From Gnetum montanum (lineage: Eukaryota > Streptophyta > Gnetopsida > Gnetales > Gnetaceae), in the NCBI GenBank assembly GCA_015680685.1, contig MNCI01007802.1, forward strand, positions 607,530-671,529: 64,000 nt of DNA, given 5' to 3'. The notes under the pieces are model-generated. The model did not search any database, was not told the DNA's origin, and worked only from the letters and a program-made list of their open reading frames with translations. Position 1 is the stretch's first letter, and each line of letters opens with the position of its first letter. Of the stretch, positions 23,770-33,217 are shown one piece after another. The translations under genes and the position numbers were made by a program.

Positions 23770-26435
23770 TCTCACCTTGTGGGGTGAGGAGGTTGTTTAA
23801 TGTTATTGCACAGGATGGGGGTTTTCGAAGACGTTGGCCCCCTGATGATGAATGGAGCTAGAGGTGTTAACTGATGGGGTCGCGTGGCCTCACCAACAAG
23901 AGGTGCAGAGGTAGATGCCCATGGTGGGAGTTTTAGGATGAAGGGAAGCTGCGAACTTGGACCAAAAATTGGTGGTATTGGTGCACTACGCTGAGGCACA
24001 GGAATCACAAATGGCTAGAAGGGTGGTGTGGGATCATTGTTAATACTGATGACGTTGATTACATAACCAGAATTATTGGCATTGGGGGGATCTATGTAGA
24101 CATACATAGATTGGTTTCCAGGGCATACTAGGTTACTTTCATCCAGCACTAGCTTTCCCAGATCAATTAATCTTTGGATGTCATCCTGCAATGATAGGCA
24201 ATAATCCGTGGTGTGACCACATAGTTGGTGGTAGTCACAATATCTATCTAGCCTAAAATCCCTAGGAACTGGGGGCTCATTAGGCAGGGCCAAAGAGGAA
24301 TTCCTAAGGAGCTCACAGTAGCATCGATATCTCATGTTTTCTTTTTTCGACATCTGCTTATGTTGGATGTATCTTGCTACCAATAGTTGCTTCAGGAGTT
24401 CTGAAGGTTTGATAGATAGTGGAATGTATTTCGAACGATATTTGCGCTCAAAGTTGGATTTAGTATATGCAAATGTCTAGGGCACAGGTGTGGCAGGTTG
24501 TGATGCTTGGCCCGATTTGGGTACAAAGTCAATCGTAGGTATGGACGGTTTCTTGTTATTCTTGTTTCTACTATTGCTAGGTTTGGGCTTAGCCTCAGTT
24601 GCCATAGCAACCACCATGGTTGTTGGGGCCTTACCCTTGTCCTTGTTTGTAAATTTGTTCTTGTAAGTGATATAGGCCAATTCTCTGCTCCCCTTGGCTA
24701 CATCTTGTATGCTTTTTGTCTGAGCGAAAGCTTGGCTAAGAGAGCATGGAGCGAGGTAATATAGTTTGGACTTGATGAAGTCGTTCACTGCACCCTTAAA
24801 GACGGCTAATAAATGAGCCTCCACGATGGGCTCACGAATTTTGTTAAGGGTCATGCTCCAGCGTTGAATGAATTTTTGGACTGGTTCTAGAGGGTCTTGT
24901 TTCACACCCATCAACTGATCTAGTGTGGTTTCTGGATTCAAGTTGTACTTGAAGCGCATCACAAACTGGGTCAAGAGTTCTTCCAAAATTGAAATGGATG
25001 AACATGGAAACGTGTAGTACCAATCTAGGGCTTTCTTGGCTAGGGACATGGCAAAGACACAAATGATCATATGTGGCCACTGTTGCAATAGCAAAGACTC
25101 TGACCGAAAAGTGACAAGATGTGTATTGGGATCCCCTTCCTTGTCGTACTTCGTGAAGTGCAGGAGGGACATCTTGGGTGGTAATATCAAAGCAGGGATT
25201 ACAGGGTTGACGGGGTCATCTTGATAAAATTCCATGACTTGTACTGTATCAAACCAAATAGCTTTGAGGCATTTTACTTCCTCAGTTAGGATCTGGATGA
25301 GCTAAAATGCTTGGTCTAGAGCCGACTACGATGTAGACGGCTGAGGGACTGCATAGGCAACTCCCACATGTGGCATGGTGGTGGTGGCGATTTGACCCAT
25401 TGATGATGTCGTTGGGGCCGTCTCCGCTAAAGGTGTTTTTTGTGTTGTCCACCACCTGGTGGGTGGTATTGTCAGAGTAGTAATAGCGGGTTGAGTCACC
25501 GGATAGGCCATTTAGGTTATTGGTGGGACAAACCATGGCCCCATGCCAGGATGTACCATTTGCAGGATTGGGTAGGCCTGAGGGTGAACGTAGTGAGACA
25601 TCAGCAACGATTGTAGAATAGATGAAGAGGTAAATAGGGTCCACCACATGGATGGGCTTGGGCCCACCATAGTGGGTGGAACAGATGCATACGTAGGAAT
25701 CGTCATAGGAGTTATGTGCGGTTGCAAAGTAGGTCCAGTATGGACATGTGGTAGGGTAGCAGTGATAGGCATGTTGCGCACTTTGGGAATGTGCTGATAA
25801 ATAGCTTACAACGGCACAATTGCTACAAGTGTAATTAGGGAATAGGGGTGATGATGCACCAAGAATGTAGCATGGCTACCCATTGCAGTTGCGGTTGTAG
25901 GCTGCTAAAGCATAGGCGTGATGACAAAGGGGGTGGTGATAGACAACGGGTTAGCCCAGAAGGACTAGGTAGGCGGGACAGGAACAGGGTTGGCCTGACC
26001 TCCCTCGTTAAATTGGGAATTGAGTTCCTTCTATCCATCTTGAAAGGCATCATCCTAGTTAGATGTTGTATCTTGTTGCTCCCTAAGCCTGATCAATTGG
26101 ATTAGTTGATCTAGAAGCCTTTGGTATGCTTGTGTTAAAGGCAAAGAAATGCCGGGGGTAGGAACGAATTCCTCCCCGTTGCAGTAAGCAAACTCGAAGC
26201 TATGTTTTTCTTCAGATTTGTGTAAATACAAGGGTAGATTATCTTGCACCTCTGCACAAAGGAAACTGTAATGCTCGTGTTGCTGGGCCAGTCCCTCAGG
26301 TCCTCGGTTTTGGATTCTGAGAGACCAGCGTGCTTCTTGTGTTGGATTCAGTAGTTTTTCGGCACTAGTAGTGCCTTGGACCACGAAGGGCACCTTCGCA
26401 TTGAAGGTGTTAACAACGGTGGTGGTGGAAGCCAT
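23770..26435 (-). pseudogene. T1 gag, broken
   Basis: Gag is the structural protein of the virus-like particle. The likely start is the ATG at 26435 (MASTTTVVNTF), chosen because T3 gag aligns from just downstream of it (HYSFLCAEVQ against QYNFVCAKIQ). The capsid part at 25235-24477 is long and open: FTKYDKEGDPNTHLVTF, the WYYTFP stretch, LTQFVMRFKYNL, QRW and FKGAVNDFIKSKLYYLAP, the pattern of the Retrotrans_gag family. Then 24383-24015 carries CDYHQLCGHTTDYC followed by LQDDIQRLIDLGKL, the zinc-knuckle-like end typical of Tat gag. A proline-rich stretch (25781-25512) lies between the N-terminal and capsid parts. Frameshifts separate the blocks. Confidence 0.85.
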
Positions 26436-26514
26436 TGCTAAGCAAGTGATTATGCAAAAAATGCAAAAAATGCAAAAAGTGCAAAAGAATAGAAGGATTG
26501 AAAAAAGCGACAAA
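26436..26514 (-). other. gag leader, short ATGCAAAAA repeats
   Basis: On the plus strand three copies of AAAATGCAAA-type words stand just upstream of the gag start (26454-26484). The minus strand therefore has a short pyrimidine-rich leader. Confidence 0.4.
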
Positions 26515-27410
26515 AGGTGGCTTTACGTCTTACTGGATTTCGGAGGAATTGTCGAGGCGACCGATCTGTACCACACAAAGCGTAAACAACCTCAAAGGGT
26601 GTCACGTTTATGCCAGTGCACAATGAGGTGTAGATCATGTGCAAGACTACTGTAGGGCAAGTTTAGTTGACAGGAGATCAAGAGAGCTTTATGCCCTGCA
26701 AGATCCCAGAGGGACCGTCGAGGCAACTGACCTGCATCACACAAGGCATAAAAAACCTCAAAAGGTGTCACATTTATGACTATGTGAGCAAGGGTGCAGG
26801 GTGCGTGTGAGACTACAATAAAAATGAAATGTAAGTTAAATCACCATCAAAAGGCTTATTGTCTTGTAGGGTTTTAGAGGAACCATCAAGGCAACTGATC
26901 TATACCGTACGATGCGTAAACAACCACAGATGGGTTTCAAGTCTATGCTAATGCAAGCTAGGGTGTGGAAGGCATACGAGACTACCATAAGATGAGAGAA
27001 TTAACTAGCGACCAAGTAGGTTTTATGTCTCGCAGGATCTCGAAGGGACCGTGTAGGCGACCGGTCGGTACCACATGGGATGGGATACAGAACTCAGGAA
27101 AGACAACTGTAGGATGGGCAAGCTAACTAGTAATCAGGTAGGCTTTATGTCTCATAGGATCCTGGAGGGACCGTCAAGGTGACCAATCTATACCACATGA
27201 GATGTGGTGAAAAATGCATGCAAGACAACTGTAGAATGAGCTAGTTAACCGGCAATCGAAGGCCTTATGTTCTGTAGGGTTCTGGAGGAACCTTCGAGGC
27301 GATCGATCTACACTACACAAAGTGCAAACAACTACAAGAGGGTGTCGCATTTACGCTCATGTGTACCAGGGTGCAGAAGGCTCACAGAAATACCGTGACA
27401 CATGGCAAAG
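26515..27410 (-). repeat. six tandem repeats in the T1 5' leader (periods about 168 and 121 bp)
   Basis: A conserved core of the form GGAGGGACCGTCGAGGCGAC (plus strand) recurs near 26541, 26708, 26876, 27045, 27168 and 27287. The first three intervals are 167-169 bp and the last two about 120 bp; the shorter units lack the AAACAACC...GGTGTCACATTTATG segment. The array fills the space between the primer site and gag. Tat elements are known to carry tandem repeats in their untranslated parts. Confidence 0.85.
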
Positions 27411-27422
27411 GCACCAAAAGGC

Positions 27423-27444
27423 CCTCCTTCTAGCACTAGAAAAC
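27423..27444 (-). other. T1 primer-binding-site region
   Basis: Directly inside the 5' LTR the minus strand reads TTCTAGTGCTAGAAGGAGGG. T3 has TTTTTGGCACTAGAAGGAGG at the same place (47742-47761). The shared block of the type TGG(C/T)(A/G)CTAGAAGGAGGG next to the LTR is the likely tRNA primer site; I do not assign the tRNA. Confidence 0.6.
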
Positions 27445-29171
27445 TGTAGCGACCAAAAACGTCAGTGGCTGGAAGAACGCCGGGGGTCGGCAGACATGAC
27501 AATTCTAACCCCATATCCTCAGGAGGGCCGTGCTGGGTGTGTGTGGACACAGGGTGCCCTGAACAGTCTAGTCAATTAGACAAGGACTTACATCGGCATC
27601 GATATAGCCTTTTGTAATGTAAATAATGCGAAATGTGAGATAATTCTTAAGGGTAAATGAAGTAGGGGAGAAATTGTAAAAATGTGATAGTAATATGAAA
27701 TAATTCTTAAAGGTAAATAAGATAGAAAATAATGCAAAAACCGAGACAAAAAATGAGAGATAAAGTACGGTTAGAAACATGCATTGCTCCAAAGCTACAA
27801 ACTCATCTAGTCATGGTGGATACAATCGGCTGCATAGTGTGATGGAGTGTAGAAGTCCCAAGAGTAACCAAGGCATGCTGGAAAAAAAGAGTTATGCGCT
27901 TGGACGCAGACTTGCGTACAAACAATGCAGGGCTCTACCAAGGTGGTAGAACAGAGACGGGGACCTTATGCCAGCCTAGAGAGACTCGTTGTTTACAGTG
28001 TTAGATACATGACTTTGATATTACAATGCTGGAGAGAGGGGAAATCTTTGTTTCAAAATTTCAAAGTTCCCACTACTTGGCAGTTGTTTGCTTCAAGAAA
28101 GATGCAAACTCTTTTGAAATTTTTAACTTTAAAAATTGTGGACTTTTCCAAATTGCAAGTACTTCTCAAAATTGCTGACTTGTTACATGATGTTTGCTAG
28201 GATATTTATAGGGCTAAAAGTAAGCGAAAAGGGATAGTTTTGAATGCTACATGTCGTAGGCTTGTGTTGTCTTACTAGCACCACTTGAGTCATCTATGAC
28301 CGTTGGGCCTACAAGACCATTGTGATGCGAACCTTCCATGTAATAACTACGATCCTACCACGTTGTAATTATGCTGTCAGCATCTAGAGATGTGTGCCAA
28401 TGGTCTGATTAGGTAGATTGCATTGATGTTGCACAACCACCTGTATGCCTTGTTGTGCTTTGTGACGTAGCCTGCTTGGCATAGCGTAGTACTTTTTTGC
28501 GCATTCTACTATATGTAACATGCTTGCTACACTATGCTACGCTACATAGTGTAGCATAGCGTAGCAACTTGCCTTAGCAATGAAACCTTTGCCAATTTGA
28601 AAACCTTTCTCCTATGATGCAAGTCTTGCAAACTCCATTGACTCCACCTTTCGAACTACCTTTTGTCTCTTCCGCAGGATTGCTACAGCTTGCTGCACCA
28701 TGTAGCTCAGTGTAGCATAGTAGTAGACATGGTCCACTGCTTCCTGACGAAAAGGAATATCATTGCAGAACTCGAAATTGGGTGAGGGAAGTGGGTAGTG
28801 AAGTCGTTGCCATGCTACACTGTGTGATGTTGCATAGCGTAGTACTTTGTTTCGCCATCGTCTTCTAAAGCTTACTATGCTACATAGCATACTATGGCTT
28901 TATGACTTAGAAAACTTGTCGAACTATTTCTTGCGCATCCAGGATGCTACTGCTGATTTTGCACATTGTTTCTGAGCAGGCTACTGGCTGTTTAGGCTAC
29001 TTTGGTGGGCGGGCAGGATGGTATAGAACCTGTCCATGCTCAAAGTAGAAAATTTGCCAAATTGACCAACCTAGACTCAGAACGTTCTTCTCCCGATGAA
29101 CTGCCATAGTGTTGTGTAGACTGCAAGAGCCTGGTGAGGTAAGGATGACCCTGCATTTTTAGGGTGTTTCA
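27445..29171 (-). mobile_element. T1 5' LTR
   Basis: 1727 bp, starting TGAAACACCC at 29171 (minus) and ending CGCTACA at 27445. It pairs with 10365-12082. The palindrome-rich part, with TGCTACGCTACATAGTGTAGCATAGC-like words of up to about 26 bp, lies at about 28470-28570, 28680-28730 and 28810-28900. Confidence 0.9.
28203..28210 (-). promoter_or_regulatory. TATA box of T1 5' LTR
   Basis: The minus strand reads AGCCCTATAAATATCC. Being in the 5' LTR, this copy would drive the element's genomic RNA, with transcription running towards lower coordinates. Confidence 0.65.
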
Positions 29172-29176
29172 AGCTT
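29172..29176. repeat. target site duplication of T1 (right copy, AGCTT)
   Basis: Perfect match to 10360-10364 across the 18.8-kb element. Confidence 0.9.
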
Positions 29177-30361
29177 TTTTTCCAATTAAGCCTAAGGTTT
29201 GTTTAAACACATCTCTTTAGTACTTACTCAAGGCTATCTACGGCTTGCTCAAATGTAGCCCCATAGGTAGAAGAGTAATCCATAAAGACTTCTACCCCAC
29301 TACCTATCTACTATTAAAAAATACTAAGGAATAAGCATTGGAATGTTTTATGGGCATTGCATAGATCAAATGGCATCTTACAATATGTAGAAGTCCCACA
29401 TGGACTTGTGAATGTAGTCTTGACCTGATCTTTTGGTGTAATTTGAATTTTTTTATAGCCAGTATAACCATCCAAGAAGCAAAAATAGTAATCCTTGAAG
29501 ATAGTGTTGAATACTTGGTCCACAAATGGTAATGGAAATTGATCTTTAAATGTTATCATGTTGAATAGTTTAAAGTCGATGTAGACCTTCCACTTACCAT
29601 CTTTCTTTGGCATGATTACAAGTGGACTAACTAACTCTCTATATATGATGGGATAGATGAACCCTACCTTGAGGAGTTATTCTATTTTCTCCTTGACGAT
29701 CTACTTCAATTTCGCATTCAATTGACTTTGTGGTTGCTTTCTTGGCTTCATGGCTAGGTTGATGTAAATTTCATGTTAGCATATTCTTGGATTGATTTTA
29801 GTTAGCTTGGGATATAACCAAGAAAAGGCTGTTGGCCATTTGTTGACTACCTTTAACAACTTTTCTTTTTGTTTAGAATCATGTTTGGCATTGATGATAA
29901 CTAGCTTGCCATTATTTCAAAATGCATATTCCATGCCAGCTAGTGGAGTTTTTAACTCTAGGGGCTCTTACTTAAAGTTATTAGGGATTTCCAACTCTCC
30001 CCAATAGGTATCGTGATCTTTATCATCAAAGAGTTGGTGATGAACTTGCTCATGTTAATCTATGCCTTTGAGATAGGCACATGTTAGGCTCTTAATAGAT
30101 TCCATGCTTAATGTGCTACTATTAGAGTTAGCTGTCAGCTACTAGGTGCCCTCTTATTTTATGGTTGCTATGTATAAACACCTTTGGATATCTATATCTT
30201 GTGCACACTAATTACATGCTTTTATGTATGTACTTTTGATGGAACAATTTTTTGTTGCACAAAATTACACCTATTATTGTAATATGTGATGCTTGGAACA
30301 CGCTTCTTCTCAAGCCATCCAAATTTATTTCCCTTGGAGATTTCTAAGGAGATGTCCCTTA
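29177..30361 (-). pseudogene. H1 RT, N-terminal part and pre-RT region
   Basis: The minus-strand segment 29613-29314 is open and reads as RT fingers and palm: VIMPKKDGKWKVYIDFKLFN, FPLPFVDQVFN, YYFCFLDGYTGYKKI, KTTFTSPCGT and MPFDLCNAHKTFQ. Just beyond is VFMDYSSTYG, where relatives have a catalytic MDD, so the second Asp is lost. Upstream, at about 29960-29640, is the pre-RT region (TPLAGMEYAFWNNGKLVII, KPRKQPQSQLNAKLK). The wording of the FCFLDGYxGY and VFMDDF sites is Athila-like. The upper end meets the T-type LTR at 30362, and no H1 protease or gag is found beyond it. Confidence 0.85.
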
Positions 30362-31600
30362 TGTAGCAATCAAAAATGTCAGTGACTAGAAACACCGAGA
30401 GGTTGTTGGGTGAATAGTTTAACCTTGGATTTGTGCGAGGGCCATGTTGGATAAAATGGAAATGGGACACCCTGAACAGTCTAGTCAATCAGATAGGGAC
30501 TTAATTGGTGTAACTTAACCTTTCATAAATATTGTTTTAAATGTTAAAAAAATGCAAGGTATAACTAAGGATTGATAAATGCAAGAATGTAGAAAATAAT
30601 GCAAAACAACGATAACAATGAAGAAATAACAGAATGAGCTAGGGTAAGGAAATGCACCACCAAAAAATCGTGGGTTCGATTCTCTTCCTTGCTGTGAAGT
30701 GTACAAAAAATTATACAACACTGGAGGTGCATAGAGAGTTCAAGAATGACCAAAATGCTCAAAATGTGCCAACTATGCTTTTGAGTAAGAACTTAAAGGT
30801 CAACAGTGCAAAGATGACAATGCAAAGAGCCAATACCAAATTCCAATGTAAAATTCCCACTCAAAATTGCCAACAATTGCCAAACTTGCCAACCAAAATT
30901 TGCCAACCATCCTCTTTAATGCAAAAATGCTAGTTCTTTTTATAAAAAAAGACAACCAACCTGCAAAAAATCCAACCCTTTGAGCGTCGCTTGTTGAGGT
31001 ATTTATAGGGCTAGGAGCAGGCGAGAAATGTAGTTTAGGTGCCACGTGCCCTGGACCCCACAAGATGCTGATGTGTCCTTATTGCAAATATGTGGAAAAT
31101 CAATTGTGAACTTGCTACGCTACAACCATGTTGTCAAAATTGCTCATGCTAGGATCCAATGTGCCAACTATGCAGACAAAGAATGAAACAAATCGAGATA
31201 ACATAGCTGCCCACTACACTGTGCTACGCTATGTAGCATAGCACAACGTAGCCACCAGTTTAAAAAAGAAACTTGTGTTAAAGTCAGTAACTTTTTTTGA
31301 AAGCCTTGGTGCATGTAGGATTAACTTTTGAAGCATTTTGTTGATCTGTGTTCCTTGCTATGCTATGCTATGCTACGTAAAGTGGCATAGCATAGCAACC
31401 AATGTGACTTGCATTTTCTTTTAAATAGCGGGACTTTACAAGAAAAATTTTCCTATGGTTCAAATGCTAACTGAGACATGGTAATCTTGGAAGCCACAAT
31501 GCCTTAGATGTAATCCTTTTGCTAAAGCAACCTGGCAGAGGATTCTTTGTGTTTCAAACTTGCTACACTGTGCTATGTTCAAAATCAATTCTACAAAAGC
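30362..31600 (-). mobile_element. Tat-family LTR abutting H1 (solo LTR or remnant)
   Basis: Begins TGTAGCAATCAAAAATGTCAG on the plus strand, matching the LTR boundary at 27445 (TGTAGCGACCAAAAACG), and follows the T1 LTR through GACACCCTGAACAGTCTAGTC, the TATTTATAGGGCT TATA region and the TGCTACGCTATGTAGCATAGC palindromes (31200-31250, 31355-31400). It is clearly more diverged than the two T1 LTRs are from each other. The right end is not sharp and I find no target duplication. No gag or pol in the same orientation flanks it, so it is a solo LTR or a fragment. Confidence 0.75.
31000..31007 (-). promoter_or_regulatory. TATA box of the 30362-31600 LTR
   Basis: The minus strand reads TAGCCCTATAAATACC, the same context as in the T1 LTRs. 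Confidence 0.55.
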
Positions 31601-32359
31601 TAAAACAATGACACAACTATGGATCCATGAGGAAATGACAAAAATACGATGTGGGATTTTGTCAAAAAAAAAATTTAATCCTTCCACCAAAGTAGATCTA
31701 AAAAAATGGCTTCAACACATAGGAAGTAAAATACTAGGAAAAACCACTAGAAACAAAGTAAAAAATAAGTAGAATTGCCCACCTCAAAGAAATGATAGAA
31801 GAAGCCTAGATGGAGATGGACCTAGGAACTTCTTCTAACTCCCAAGCATGTCCATCTACATTTTGAATTACAAGATTTTGGCTCTTTCCCCTTCATTTCT
31901 TTAGATCCATGGTAGGCTTAACATTGGGAATGGTTGAAAACTGAAGAAGGATGAGAGGTCAATGTTACCTATAAGGAAGATGGAAGGCTTTCACACTGAG
32001 AATTGGTTGTTGTTGCCACAAGAACCACTGCTAGAGCTCTCCTCCGATGCACTGTTGGTGTAGAATGAAACTTGTGATGAAAACTTGCAAAATTTGACAT
32101 ATAAAACTCATTTAAAACCTAAACGCACACCTTGAAACCCCAGCTAACAATTCAATACATCATAAGTACAAGTGCACCAAAGTGAAAGGGGGTAAAGTAT
32201 AGTTCACATTGGTTTGGATGGGAAACAACTTCACTTTTCAAAATTTTAAACTCTTGGATTATGGGCCCCACCCTACGCCTTCACTCTTAACCAAAACTTG
32301 CATCAATGATAAGAGTTTTGTCAATTTTGACTCTTAAAACCTTATGGCAACCTTAACCC
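31601..32359. other. spacer, nothing recognised
   Basis: AT-rich sequence between the Tat-family LTR and the 185-bp array. The small open frames show no family resemblance. Confidence 0.4.
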
Positions 32360-33167
32360 CATGCATTCATGTTGGGAATACTATTCCCAGTGTTAGAACA
32401 TGCCTATTATTTTATAAATTTATTAAAATTATGAATATTTTTCTATTTTTAGTAATCCAAAACTACCTTTTGCAACCTTGGATTTCCAAAAGTGGGTAAG
32501 ACATGAGAAAGGGTAAACACCATGGATTTCCATGCTAAGGTAATAGTACCTAGCATAGAAGAAGGGGGTAACAGTCACTCTTACCTCCCATCACTCATCT
32601 AGCATAATTTTGACCCCAAAGTAAGCCCCTCATGATCTAGAACCCCTCCGAGCATCTCCAATAGCCTTGGAACCTCACCAAACCAAGTCACAATTGGCCA
32701 AAATTTGGGATTTGGTGTTTTCCATGTTGGGGGAAGCTTCTTCCACACTAAGCCTCTCACCCTTAACATGGATAGATGGAGGAAGAAAAAAATGGCCAAA
32801 ATTGAGGACCTAATGACTATTTCTTCATGCTTGGTGATCCCTAGACCTTGTTGGAACCCTCTAGAGCTTCCAAAAGCCCAAAACGTGGTTAAATATGGCA
32901 CAAAAATGTCATCCCTCTCTCATCCATGCTAGGGCCACCATGCCCAACATGGAAAAAAGGGGGGAGATTTCATGAGGCACTTAGAAGCCTACAAATTATC
33001 AAATCTTGACACCCAACATTGACCATCGACATTGGCAACCCAAGAGGTTAACATGCATGGTCAACCAGCTGTCAATTTGGCCTAGATCTGACTTTCTTAA
33101 TTGATAGAGATCTCTTCCATGCTAAACCTTCCAACCTCAAAATGGAAGAAAAGGGAAAATCCTAAAC

Positions 33168-33168
<1 letters not shown>

Positions 33169-33198
<30 letters not shown>
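33169..33198. repeat. poly-C run (30 C) at an assembly gap
   Basis: Pure C tract that ends directly in N bases, which suggests the assembler failed in a homopolymer. Confidence 0.85.
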
Positions 33199-33217
33199 NN
33201 NNNNNNNNNNNNNNNNN
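33199..33217. other. assembly gap (19 N)
   Basis: Nineteen undetermined bases inside the 185-bp array. The true copy number of the array may be larger than seen. Confidence 0.99.

Larger units (their letters stand above)
10365..29171 (-). mobile_element. T1: complete Tat-lineage Ty3/gypsy retrotransposon with antisense gene
   Basis: An 18.8-kb element bounded by two direct LTRs (10365-12082 and 27445-29171) with a perfect 5-bp target duplication. On the minus strand the order is 5' LTR, primer-site region, leader tandem repeats, gag, protease, hairpin-repeat block A, a 4.4-kb gene in the opposite orientation, hairpin block B, RT, RNase H, archaeal-type RNase H, integrase, hairpin block C, 3' untranslated region, polypurine tract and 3' LTR. 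The dual RNase H places it in the Tat clade (Ogre, Retand and relatives), as do the large size and the long protease-RT spacer. All coding parts are degenerate. It sits inside the RT of H1 and so is younger than H1. Confidence 0.9.

Noticed and set aside
24507-25224. plus-strand open frames over T1 gag
   Set aside because: Shadows of the gag capsid frame on the minus strand.
31502-31506. CCTTA as right-hand target duplication for the LTR at 30362 (left flank CCTTA)
   Set aside because: The LTR motifs continue past this point and the sequence before it does not end in CA; a 5-base match here is likely chance.
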